Source of the DNA: DATIRA01 sp964553405
GTDB taxonomy: Bacteria > Pseudomonadota > Gammaproteobacteria > Steroidobacterales > Steroidobacteraceae
Direction: 5' to 3'
Length of the DNA: 11,097 nucleotides
Assembly: GCA_964553405.1 (NCBI GenBank)
Contig: CAZKLS010000094.1
Span: forward strand, 1-11,097
Shown: in pieces, positions 1 to 5,825 of the stretch
How positions within the stretch are numbered: position 1 is the stretch's first letter
Layout: each line of letters begins with the position of its first letter
The notes under the pieces: generated by a model
The model's input: the letters and a program-made list of their open reading frames with translations, nothing else
What the model was told of the DNA's origin: nothing
The model's database searches: none
Made by a program: the position numbers and the translations under genes

Positions 1-197
1 AGGCGGCGTGGCTGCCGGTGCTGCGCACGCTCGGGGTCCGTCACTGGAATGGCGGCCGCCTGATGGCGTCGCGCGCGCAGCAGGTCTTCGATGAGGCGGG
101 CGCCATCGTGGACCCGAAGTTGACGGCGCAGCTAGAGCAGTTCCTGGCCGGGTTCGCGGGGTTCATCGCCGATCCCGGATCCGTGTCGGTCCGCTGA
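1..197 (+). CDS. NAD(P)H-dependent FMN reductase-like protein, 3' end only
   Basis: This is the C-terminal 64 codons of a gene that begins before the window; the frame starts at base 3 and ends at TGA 195-197. Visible residues include WLPVLRTLGVRHWNGGRLM, then SRAQQVFDEAGAIVD, then a helix ending in QFLAGFAGFIAD. This is the usual tail of flavodoxin-like NADPH-dependent FMN/quinone (or azo/chromate) reductases: the last beta strand with a G-G-x-L segment, a 'F-D-E-x-G-x-I-V-D' turn and a closing helix. Family members are cytosolic two-electron reductases that use FMN. The flavin-binding N-terminal motif lies outside the window, so the family call rests only on the tail. It is convergent with the next gene, 89 bases away. 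Confidence 0.68.
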   Translation, partial: AAWLPVLRTLGVRHWNGGRLMASRAQQVFDEAGAIVDPKLTAQLEQFLAGFAGFIADPGSVSVR

Positions 198-229
198 CAC
201 CGCCGGGCGCAAGGCGGCCGATCCTGATT

Positions 230-250
230 GACCGGGCCGCAGCCCGGGTC
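230..250. terminator. GC-rich hairpin between convergent genes
   Basis: GACCGGGC pairs with GCCCGGGTC around the short loop CGCA, with one bulged G. It lies between the ends of two converging genes (stops at 197 and 287). There is no run of T on either side, so it is at best a weak or Rho-assisted bidirectional terminator. The position is the main support. Confidence 0.35.
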
Positions 251-286
251 GTTCACGCAGCCGGCGCGCGCGGACGCGGGAGCCGG

Positions 287-667
287 TCAGAACATCGCGT
301 CCATCAGCACGTCGTGGATGATCTGTGTCGCGGTTTCGACCAGCAGCACGCGGCCGTCGACGACGACCCGCTCGTAGCCGCTGCGTACCGGCGGCAGTTG
401 CCGCACCAGGTCGCCCGGCAGGCTTCGCTTCGCGATTCCCGGCGGCAGCGGCTTGCCCCGGGCCAGGTTCTTGGCAATGCCCGGCGGCAGCGGCTTGCCT
501 TTCTGCTTCTTCGAGTTCTTGTGGGCGTCCCCGGCATGCGCGGAGTAGTAGTCCTGGATGATCGATATCTCGTCCTTGCTGAACACGACCGATACGTCCG
601 CCGAGCCCGGCATGGGCATCAGCAGCGCGGCGAAGGCACAGGCACAGACCAGACTGCGAAAGCTCAC
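287..667 (-). CDS. CigR/RcnB-like secreted protein with a tandem PLPPGIAK repeat
   Basis: The product is 126 aa. I start it at GTG 665-667, because this gives a clean signal peptide (MSFRSLVCACAFAALLMPMPGSA, cut before DVSVV) and an AGAGG lies 7 bases upstream; internal ATGs would cut into the signal peptide. The mature part begins with a charged helix (FSKDEISIIQDYYSAH) and a lysine-rich segment. Then come two copies of a 14-residue unit, GKPLPPGIAKNLAR and GKPLPPGIAKRSLP. The C-terminal part reads Y-E-R-V-V-V-D-G-R-V-L-L-V-E and ends in IIHDVLMDAMF. This matches small periplasmic proteins annotated as anti-virulence regulator CigR family or RcnB-like. The molecular function of most members is unknown. 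It follows the barrel gene on the same strand after a 116-base gap, which is long for an operon but possible. Confidence 0.75.
   Translation of the reverse strand: MSFRSLVCACAFAALLMPMPGSADVSVVFSKDEISIIQDYYSAHAGDAHKNSKKQKGKPLPPGIAKNLARGKPLPPGIAKRSLPGDLVRQLPPVRSGYERVVVDGRVLLVETATQIIHDVLMDAMF
438..499 (-). repeat. Two direct repeats with a 42-base period inside the CigR-like gene
   Basis: The 20-base string that begins CCCGGCGGCAGC and ends GGCTTGCC occurs at 438-457 and again at 480-499, exactly 42 bases (14 codons) apart. It encodes the repeated GKPLPPG motif on the minus strand. Identity at the DNA level over 20 bases suggests a recent duplication, or strong codon conservation, rather than convergence. 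Confidence 0.85.
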
Positions 668-727
668 GGCGTGGAACCTCTGTTTGGCAGGCCGGCCCAG
701 TCTAGCCGGCGGTCGCGTCGGGCCGGC

Positions 728-741
728 GTGAGCCCGCTCAC
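728..741. other. Short inverted repeat between two minus-strand genes
   Basis: GTGAGC and GCTCAC form a perfect inverted repeat around CC. The physical hairpin would be CGTGAG/CTCACG with a four-base loop, at 727-742. It sits between the barrel stop (784) and the CigR-like start (667). It could be an operator or an attenuating hairpin; nothing in the sequence decides which. Confidence 0.3.
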
Positions 742-783
742 GTATTGCCAGCGCCGAGACCGCGGCGACCATGCGACGGGTCC

Positions 784-1611
784 TCAGTACGGCGATCCGA
801 AAACGACCCGGTAGACCGCCAGGTCCTCGCCGAAGCGGTAGCCGATGCCGATCCGGGGCAGTGGAATTCGCCACAGGTGCAGCTTTTCCGTCATGCCGAG
901 CGTCAGGCCGACTTCGAACTGCACGAGTGCGTCGTCGCCGCGCCTGGCATCGGCCGGCGTGTCGGGGATGTCGCTGAAGATATCGGCCATCGCGTAGGCG
1001 AGATAGTCGGGTCGCCGGCCGCTGGCCTCGGGCTGGAACGGGCGCCGCGCCGTGGCGCCGATCCGTAATCGCGTGAAATCGTCCGTCCGGTCGATCCCTT
1101 TTTGCCGGACGGCGGCGTGCACGAGTTCCTGGTAGGCCTCCCAGTCCGTCGTGCCGCTTCCAGGGCGATACCTGTTTCGCAGTCCGATCGCGAACACGCG
1201 CTGGTCGAGTTCGCTCGAGCGGTCGCGTGCGACTCCGGCTTCGGCGAAGGGTTCGAGGATCCAGTTCTCCCGGATCCGAACGTCGACCGCCACGCCCGGT
1301 ACGAAGCTCAGCGAGTCGATGCGGTTGGGCAGGCCGTTGTCGGCGACGTCGCGGGGCTTGAAGTCCAGGAAACCCAGCGTCACGGGCAGCGTCAGTCGGG
1401 TGCGGACGCGGGCCTCGTCCGCGGCGGGGAGCGTGTAGCCGAAAGGCAGCCGGTACACCTGCAGCGTCCGGCCGGAGACCGAGTAGATGCCCGATCCGAG
1501 CTGGGTCGCAAAGCCGAAGTTGATGACCGCCCGCTCGCTGCGCGTCAGCGGCGCGGCCGCATTCGCGGAGAGGCTCGCCGCGACGAGCAGGGTGGCAATC
1601 AAGCGAGCCAT
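784..1611 (-). CDS. Predicted outer-membrane beta-barrel protein of unknown function
   Basis: The product is 275 aa and starts at ATG 1609-1611. No strong Shine-Dalgarno is visible, but the start gives a good signal peptide (MARLIATLLVAASLSANAAA, cut before PLTRSE). The mature chain has many alternating hydrophobic/polar strands, for example SGRTLQVYRLPFGYTL, ARVRTRLTLPVTLGFLDF, SLSFVPGVAVDVRI, WILEPFAEAGV, DALVQFEVGLTLGM and RIGIGYRFG. It ends in an aromatic-rich strand, LAVYRVVFGSPY. The pattern fits a small outer-membrane barrel of about 10-12 strands. The last residue is Tyr rather than the commonest Phe, which is acceptable for BAM recognition. A long loop (about residues 140-215) is rich in charged residues and could be extracellular or a plug. 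I do not recognise a named family; similar proteins are usually called hypothetical. No periplasmic partner is encoded nearby. Confidence 0.75.
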   Translation of the reverse strand: MARLIATLLVAASLSANAAAPLTRSERAVINFGFATQLGSGIYSVSGRTLQVYRLPFGYTLPAADEARVRTRLTLPVTLGFLDFKPRDVADNGLPNRIDSLSFVPGVAVDVRIRENWILEPFAEAGVARDRSSELDQRVFAIGLRNRYRPGSGTTDWEAYQELVHAAVRQKGIDRTDDFTRLRIGATARRPFQPEASGRRPDYLAYAMADIFSDIPDTPADARRGDDALVQFEVGLTLGMTEKLHLWRIPLPRIGIGYRFGEDLAVYRVVFGSPY

Positions 1612-1816
1612 TGAGCTTGGATTCTAGCGCGCCGGCCGTCCGGCAGCGCCTGCGGGTGGATTCATGATTGCGCGAGGATTCAGGCATCATGGCCGGCATG
1701 CCGCTGCGAGCGCTTTCGGCAATGGCGTGTCGTAGTCGTGCGAGTCGACGAAGTCGAGCAACGGGCGGCCGGTGGGGCGGTGCAGAGCGGCGGCCTGCGC
1801 GGCCTGCCTCAGGGCT

Positions 1817-1822
1817 GGAGGA
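1817..1822 (+). promoter_or_regulatory. Shine-Dalgarno GGAGGA that supports a TTG start
   Basis: GGAGGA lies six bases before TTG 1829-1831. This is ideal spacing and decides the start of the glycosylase gene. The next upstream in-frame ATG (1772) would add a Cys/Arg/Ala-rich tail that is not typical of the family. Confidence 0.75.
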
Positions 1823-1828
1823 TCTGGA

Positions 1829-2341
1829 TTGCATTCACGCGGGTTTCCCCCGGTCGCCAACGCCGAGTCCCGTGTGCTGGTCCTGGGCACGCTGCCGGGT
1901 CCTCGCTCGCTGCAGATGCGGCAGTACTACGCCCAACCACGTAACGCGTTCTGGCCGATCATGGGAGAGTTGTTCGGCGCGTTCCCCGACCTGGCGTACC
2001 GGGCACGTCTCGCGCTTCTGAAGCAGCACCGGGTCGCGCTGTGGGACGTATGCCACGCCGCGTTTCGTCCGGGCGCGCTCGATGCCGCTATCGATGCCGC
2101 TTCGATCGTGCCGAATGACCTCGGCGGCTTCCTGAAGTCCCATCGTCGGATCGGGCTGATCTGCTTCAATGGCCAGACGGCCGGGAAGTTCTACAGGCGA
2201 TTCGTGCTGCCTGGTCTGCCCGAGTCTCGCCGGGGGATTCCGAGCCGGACCTTGCCCTCGACGAGCCCGGCTTACGCCGCAATGCCGTTCGAGCAGAAGC
2301 TCGAGCAATGGAAGATCCTGCTCCGGGAGTGCGGCGAATGA
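1829..2341 (+). CDS. DNA-deoxyinosine (hypoxanthine) glycosylase, UDG superfamily family 6
   Basis: The product is 170 aa from TTG 1829, the usual family length. It reads HSRGFPPVANAESRVLVLGTLPG, where family members normally begin with a similar GFPPV segment. Hallmarks are the LVLGTLPG motif, then SLQMRQYYAQPRNAFWPIM, then LWDVC, the ICFNG motif in the middle strand, and LPSTSPAYA near the C terminus. Family 6 enzymes excise hypoxanthine (deaminated adenine) from DNA as a base-excision repair step in the cytoplasm. Published work on archaeal members points to an Asn in the first motif and an Asn in the central region as important. PRN-AFW and FNG supply candidates here. The gene appears to stand alone and is divergent from the barrel gene. 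A GC-rich hairpin follows 15 bases after the stop. The family call is confident; the activity is inferred. Confidence 0.9.
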   Translation: MHSRGFPPVANAESRVLVLGTLPGPRSLQMRQYYAQPRNAFWPIMGELFGAFPDLAYRARLALLKQHRVALWDVCHAAFRPGALDAAIDAASIVPNDLGGFLKSHRRIGLICFNGQTAGKFYRRFVLPGLPESRRGIPSRTLPSTSPAYAAMPFEQKLEQWKILLRECGE

Positions 2342-2356
2342 TGCTGAAACGAAGAA

Positions 2357-2388
2357 GGCCGAGCCGGACGCTGAGTCCGGGCTCGGCC
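2357..2388 (+). terminator. Strong GC-rich hairpin after the glycosylase gene
   Basis: GGCCGAGCCGGAC pairs with GTCCGGGCTCGGCC around GCTGA, with one bulged G. This is a stem of about 13 bp placed 15 bases after the TGA. There is no T run downstream (CTGCTGGCTGTC), so it does not meet the classical intrinsic-terminator rule. Its position and stability still make termination or 3'-end protection the likeliest role. Confidence 0.6.
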
Positions 2389-2492
2389 CTGCTGGCTGTC
2401 GGTAACACACCTCGCTGCCAGGCGACATCACTTGCGCGTGGCTGACGAGGCCGCCCGGTGCGCCACCTTGCACACCGGACTCGAGGAACGGA

Positions 2493-2506
2493 CCTCCGAC
2501 AGGAGG
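2493..2506 (+). promoter_or_regulatory. Self-complementary Shine-Dalgarno hairpin CCTCC-GACA-GGAGG
   Basis: CCTCC (2493-2497) and GGAGG (2502-2506) can pair around GACA. The GGAGG arm is the core of the Shine-Dalgarno for the GTG at 2517. A second GGAGG register (2505-2509, read through AGGAGGAGG) overlaps it. If the region is transcribed, the fold would hide the ribosome-binding site of the small ORF. The pairing is seen in the sequence; the function is inferred. Confidence 0.35.
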
Positions 2507-2516
2507 AGGATCCACA

Positions 2517-2597
2517 GTGCTCCGCTCACTCGGTCCCCGCGTCGCCGGCCGCCAGCGGGCATCGACGCGTGGGACTCAAGTTACTTTTACGCCATAA
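2517..2597 (+). CDS. Possible 26-residue micro-ORF with a strong Shine-Dalgarno
   Basis: AGGAGGAGG ends seven bases before GTG 2517-2519, the best-looking ribosome-binding site in the gap. The frame runs 26 sense codons to TAA and encodes a basic peptide starting MLRSLGPRVAGRQRAS and ending TQVTFTP. It has no signal peptide, membrane segment or recognisable domain. It could be a leader peptide or a chance ORF. No homologous family is recognised, and no clear downstream gene on the same strand is close enough to be its regulatory target. Confidence 0.25.
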   Translation: MLRSLGPRVAGRQRASTRGTQVTFTP

Positions 2598-2652
2598 AGG
2601 CTTACCCGCGCAATCGCGAATCCCTGAAAACTCGGATTCTGGAAAGCGCGTC

Positions 2653-2868
2653 ATGCTCGCCAGGGGCGCCCGCAGGGTTCGTCGGGCTCATCCCCTGAGC
2701 CCCGGGACGACGAGAATGAGGCTCGAGGACGGGGCGGCGGGGGCCGGGCAGCCCGTCTCCGCCGAGGGACCGGCGGGCCGTTCCGTCCTCACCAGCAAAG
2801 CATCCGGGACCCTCCCGACCCCGGGGACGCAGGCGCGCCCCGTAGAGCCCGTCGTGCAGGCAGCCTGA
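2653..2868 (+). CDS. Doubtful 71-residue hypothetical ORF
   Basis: ATG 2653 is preceded by GGAAAG at about six bases, and the frame runs to TGA 2866-2868. The product is Arg/Pro/Gly-rich, starting MLARGARRVRRAHPLSP and ending ARPVEPVVQAA. It has no hydrophobic core pattern, domain or signal peptide. Codon usage includes many AGG and GGG codons that are rarer in the confident genes here. The start is only 26 bases before a strong hairpin. I list it only because this stretch would otherwise be blank; it may not be translated. Confidence 0.18.
   Translation: MLARGARRVRRAHPLSPGTTRMRLEDGAAGAGQPVSAEGPAGRSVLTSKASGTLPTPGTQARPVEPVVQAA
2679..2710. other. Perfect-core hairpin, possible RNA structure or terminator
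   Basis: GGGCTCA (2684-2690) pairs perfectly with TGAGCCC (2696-2702) around TCCCC. The helix can extend through TCGTC (2679-2683) and GACGA (2706-2710) with a three-base CGG bulge. There is no T tract. It lies in the gene-poor gap and overlaps the doubtful 71-codon ORF, which argues for structure over coding. Confidence 0.4.
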
Positions 2869-2899
2869 TACCGGTGCAATTGTCCGGCCTGCCGGTGGG

Positions 2900-3391
2900 T
2901 CAGGTGAGCCGGCGGATCAACTCGAGCGCCGCCGGGAACCGGGCCCCGAGTTCGACGCGGCTGCCGAGTTCGAAGCTCGAGAACTCGAAGCCAGGCGCAA
3001 CCGTGCAGCCGACCAGCGCATAGGGCACGCCTGGCCGCAGTGCTGCACCGAACCACCGTCCGGCTGGCACCAGGTGCTGAGGGCACTCGCCCTGCACGAG
3101 GTTGCGGCCGAGCACGGTGATCCGCGGTCCGGCGCCGGGGTCGCGCTCGTCGAATTCGAAAATCTCGAGCGGTCCGCCGAGGTAGAGGTGCCAGCCCTCG
3201 TCCGCGTCGATGCGATGCAGCCGCGATACCTGCCCTTGCGGCAGCAGGTAATAGATCATCGTCGCAGCCGCGCGGCCGCCCGCGTCCAGGCGCCCGGAGC
3301 GGTAGGTCTCGCGGAAATACCCGCCCTCCGGATGGGGCTCCAGGGCCAGCGCGCGAACCAGGACCTCGACGTCGGGTAGTTTCATAGTCAT
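2900..3391 (-). CDS. Cupin-fold protein of the DUF985 (Cupin_5) family
   Basis: The product is 163 aa, starting at ATG 3389-3391 (MTMKLPDVEVLV); a second ATG two codons later is also possible, and neither has a strong Shine-Dalgarno. It is a single-domain match over its whole length to the DUF985 RmlC-like cupin family. Hallmarks are LEPHPEGGYFRETYRS (residues 17-32), ATMIYYLL (43-50), SRLHRIDADEGWHLYLGG (56-73), LG-x-NLVQGECPQHLVPAGRWFGA (94-116), and LVGCTVAPGFEFSSFEL (126-142). His59, Glu65 and His68 sit where cupins place metal or substrate ligands. The biochemical role of the family is not established; some members are loosely annotated as sugar-nucleotide epimerase-like. It is divergent from the next gene across 96 bases, so the two may share a promoter region. 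Confidence 0.9.
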   Translation of the reverse strand: MTMKLPDVEVLVRALALEPHPEGGYFRETYRSGRLDAGGRAAATMIYYLLPQGQVSRLHRIDADEGWHLYLGGPLEIFEFDERDPGAGPRITVLGRNLVQGECPQHLVPAGRWFGAALRPGVPYALVGCTVAPGFEFSSFELGSRVELGARFPAALELIRRLT

Positions 3392-3487
3392 GCGTTTTCT
3401 GGATAGACGTGCCGGAATGAGGCTGGCCTCATTGCCAACCCTTCGAGGTCGCTGCGGTGACCGCCCCGCATCAGGAGAGTTGAGAAC

Positions 3488-4297
3488 ATGACCATTATGT
3501 CGAGTCGATTCCCGGGATTCAGACTGATCAGCCTGTCGTTGGCACTGGGCGTTGCACCGGCCATGGCCGACATTCCTGACAACCTCACAGACATCCCGTA
3601 CCAGAGCACTGAATGGGGCAGCCAGCAGCTCAGGGTCCGAGGTTACACGCGAATCAGCTCCGACCATCACAACGGCAAGCACTTCGAATACTGGTGGCAG
3701 TCAAGCTCGCTGACCTGCATCCAGGCGCGCTCCTCGGAAGGTCGGTACGAGGCGCTGAAGATCACCAGTGCCACGGACTGCAACCAGTACCATACGGAGG
3801 CGACCAAGAACGACAATTCAGCCGCGATCGCGATCGGCGCCGCGGCGCTGATCGGGGCGGCTGTGCTGGCTCACCAGTCCCACGAGCGTGACGAAAAGCA
3901 CGGCCAGGACTCGAAGTCGGTGTCGGAGTTCGACCGGGGCTATCGGGACGGACTGCACCACCAGGCCTACCACAACTACCAGAACTCGCCCGCCTATTCG
4001 GACGGCTACAACGCCGGACAAAGGCAGCGTTACGAGGAGACGAGCTATCGTCCCTACGACGGGCGCTACAGCGGCTACCACCCCTACGCCACCGTGGACG
4101 ACCTGGTCGGGGCTTCGGCAGCCAGCGCCGATTCGGCACTGCGTTCGCGCGGGTTCACCGACACCGGCGGCTACAAGCAGGGCAACAAGTCGTTCGTCAC
4201 CTGGTACAACCCCGGCACGCACCAGTGCATCCAGAGCGTGACCAAGGACGGCCGGATCAAGCACATCGACAGCATCAACGAAGGGAACTGCCGCTGA
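3488..4297 (+). CDS. Secreted or membrane-anchored protein with two copies of a two-cysteine domain
   Basis: The product is 269 aa from ATG 3488; AGGAG lies ten bases upstream, and ATG 3497 is an alternative start. A signal peptide ends near APAMA-DIP (about residue 27). Residues 48-98 and 218-268 are two copies of the same 51-residue unit. They align without gaps, with 14 identical positions: LRxRGxT, Lys, Phe, Trp, CIQ, GR and a final Cys. Each copy has two cysteines 21 residues apart, suggesting one disulfide per copy. Between the copies are an Ala/Gly hydrophobic stretch (111-128, AAIAIGAAALIGAAVLA), which may be a membrane or glycine-zipper segment, and a Tyr/Gly/Asp-rich linker (149-182, starting FDRGYRDG). 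Related hypothetical proteins share the RGYRDG...Y-N-x-G linker. The function is unknown; an envelope location is inferred. It converges on the TAXI lipoprotein gene 24 bases away. Confidence 0.85.
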   Translation: MTIMSSRFPGFRLISLSLALGVAPAMADIPDNLTDIPYQSTEWGSQQLRVRGYTRISSDHHNGKHFEYWWQSSSLTCIQARSSEGRYEALKITSATDCNQYHTEATKNDNSAAIAIGAAALIGAAVLAHQSHERDEKHGQDSKSVSEFDRGYRDGLHHQAYHNYQNSPAYSDGYNAGQRQRYEETSYRPYDGRYSGYHPYATVDDLVGASAASADSALRSRGFTDTGGYKQGNKSFVTWYNPGTHQCIQSVTKDGRIKHIDSINEGNCR

Positions 4298-4321
4298 GGC
4301 CTGCCGGCCGGGCGCCAACAT

Positions 4322-5824
4322 TCACCTCGGGTCCGCCGGCGGCTGCAGCAGGCCGGCGGACTCGAAGTGGCGCGCCGCGCCGTCGTGCAGCGGTATCGTG
4401 ATACCGGTGAGCGCACGCTCGCGGGACAAACGCGCGGCGCTGATGCCGCCGCGCGGTGAATCCCCCGCGGCGAACACCGCCTGCAACGCCGTTTCGACGA
4501 CGGCGTCGGGCACGCCGCTGTTCGCGACCAGCAGCGCCGTCGCAGCGACGGTGCGCACCGGCGTCGCCTGACCCGGATAGGTGCGTGGCGGGATCGTCAG
4601 GGCCACGACGCCGTGCAGGTCGGCGTCGATGCGTTCGATCGCGGCGGGATCGAGCGAAATCAGCCGGAGCGGCGTTCGGCTCGAGACCTGCCAGAGCTGT
4701 CTCCAGGGCGCCGAGACCACCTCGAGCACCGCGTCCACCTCGCCGGAGGCGAGCCGGGACAGCGCATCGGCCGGATCCCGCGACTGCGCCTCCCGGTAGG
4801 AGCCCGGCTCGAGGCCGCTTGCGGCGAGCACGTGCCGCGCGGTCTGGCGCGTGCCGGATCCCACGGTGCCCAGCACGATGCGCCGGTCCTGCAGCGCGGC
4901 CACCGAGTCGATGTCCGAGTCGGCTCGCACGACCACGTGCAGCGGCTCGGGAAACAGGCTCGCCAGTGCGCGCAGGTGGCTCAACGGGCCCGAAGCGGCG
5001 AACAGCCCCTCGCCGGTGACGGCGGCGGCCGCGACGTCGCTTTGCACGAGCCCGAAACGCGCCTTGTCACGGTCCACCAGGAACGCGTTCGAGACGCTGC
5101 CTTCGGTGTTGGCGGCGCGGATCGGGCTGGACTTGCCGAGCCGCGTACTGACCGATGACACGAAGCGCGCGTACTCCCCGCCTTCGGGCCCGGTTGCCAC
5201 GACGAGCTGCTCCGTGCCGGCATCGAGCCGCAGACGTATGTTCTGCAGCGCGCGGTCGAGTTCCTCGGCGACGATCTCGTCCCGCTGGCCGCGCAGACCC
5301 GGGGTCGTGTCCACCAGCCCGGAGAGCCGCTCGATCAGCTCGTCGGTCCGCGACTTGACCGCAGCGGGGGCCTGCGGCCCGGGCGCCGGGCGCGGCGACT
5401 CGAAGTCGGTGGCCCGCCACTCGGCCCCCTCGCGACGATAGACCAGCGATCCGTAGGCGCGCAGCTCGGATCCGGGCGGCATGCCGTCGGCTTCGAGCCC
5501 GACGACGCCCTGGTCCGTGGCGCCCAGCGCCATCGCGATCAGCTGCGGGCTCAGTCCGTCCCAGTCCGAGGGGTCGTAGGCCTCGACGAACTCGCCCGTC
5601 GCGTTGAAATAGACGATCACCTGCCGTGCGCCGTCCGAGGCGGCCGCATAGGGCGCGCTACCCTGGCGCCTGAAATGGCTCAACGCGAGCACCTGCCGAC
5701 CGAACAGCTCGTCGAGCCGCGCCTGAACGTCGGCGCGCAGGCCCGCCTCGTCCGGTCCGCGCGAGCAGCCGGCTGCCAGCAGCGCGAGCAGCATGCATGC
5801 GAGCCCGCGTCGTGTACCCCGCAC
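4322..5824 (-). CDS. TAXI-family substrate-binding lipoprotein with an extra N-terminal domain
   Basis: The product is 500 aa, starting at GTG 5822-5824, one base after the gltS stop (TGA-G-GTG), so translation is probably coupled. Residues 1-20 form a lipoprotein signal with lipobox LAAGC (Cys20); Ser at +2 favours the outer membrane. Residues about 25-142 form an extra domain (VIVYFNATGEFVEAYDPSDWDG, then GSLVYRREGAEWR) that resembles N-terminal extensions of some TAXI proteins. A helical linker (about 155-200) follows. Residues about 205-495 are the TAXI/NMT1-like solute-binding fold: VVATGPEGGEYARF, ANTEGSVSNAFLV, FGLVQSDV, VVVRADSDIDSVAALQDRRIVLGTVGSGTRQTA, and LASGEVDAVLEV. TAXI proteins normally deliver substrates to fused TRAP 4TM-12TM permeases, and none is present here. 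The partner is more likely the adjacent symporter. Its ligand is unknown; glutamate or a related anion is a guess from context. Confidence 0.88.
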   Translation of the reverse strand: MRGTRRGLACMLLALLAAGCSRGPDEAGLRADVQARLDELFGRQVLALSHFRRQGSAPYAAASDGARQVIVYFNATGEFVEAYDPSDWDGLSPQLIAMALGATDQGVVGLEADGMPPGSELRAYGSLVYRREGAEWRATDFESPRPAPGPQAPAAVKSRTDELIERLSGLVDTTPGLRGQRDEIVAEELDRALQNIRLRLDAGTEQLVVATGPEGGEYARFVSSVSTRLGKSSPIRAANTEGSVSNAFLVDRDKARFGLVQSDVAAAAVTGEGLFAASGPLSHLRALASLFPEPLHVVVRADSDIDSVAALQDRRIVLGTVGSGTRQTARHVLAASGLEPGSYREAQSRDPADALSRLASGEVDAVLEVVSAPWRQLWQVSSRTPLRLISLDPAAIERIDADLHGVVALTIPPRTYPGQATPVRTVAATALLVANSGVPDAVVETALQAVFAAGDSPRGGISAARLSRERALTGITIPLHDGAARHFESAGLLQPPADPR

Positions 5825-5825
5825 C

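Larger units (their letters stand above)
2342..2899. other. Gap of about 560 bp without a recognised gene
   Basis: No open frame here looks like a known protein. The region holds the post-glycosylase hairpin (2357-2388), a self-complementary Shine-Dalgarno element with a 26-codon GTG ORF (2493-2597), a locally AT-richer patch (about 2577-2640) containing GAATCC...GGATTC (6-bp arms), a strong hairpin at 2679-2710, and a doubtful 71-codon ORF (2653-2868). It could be an untranslated regulatory segment, a small-RNA locus or a decayed gene. The overlapping open frames of 80-130 codons disagree with one another and are typical of random high-GC sequence. Confidence 0.5.

Noticed and set aside
1621..1626. 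TAGAAT (minus strand) as a -10 box for the barrel gene
   Set aside because: It lies only 10 bases from the ATG, leaving almost no leader, and no -35-like hexamer is found 16-18 bases upstream.
287..1834. A long minus-strand open frame of 515 codons spanning two genes
   Set aside because: Only its last 126 codons (from GTG 665-667) look like a protein. The upstream part is an Arg/Pro-rich antisense-frame translation across the barrel gene, which has a real signal peptide and barrel pattern in another frame.
1687..1890. Minus-strand 67-codon frame ending PLLDFVDSHDYDTPLPKALAAACRP
   Set aside because: The tail looks protein-like, but there is no Shine-Dalgarno. The frame overlaps the well-supported glycosylase start, and no family is recognisable. 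It is probably chance, or at most a tiny gene remnant.
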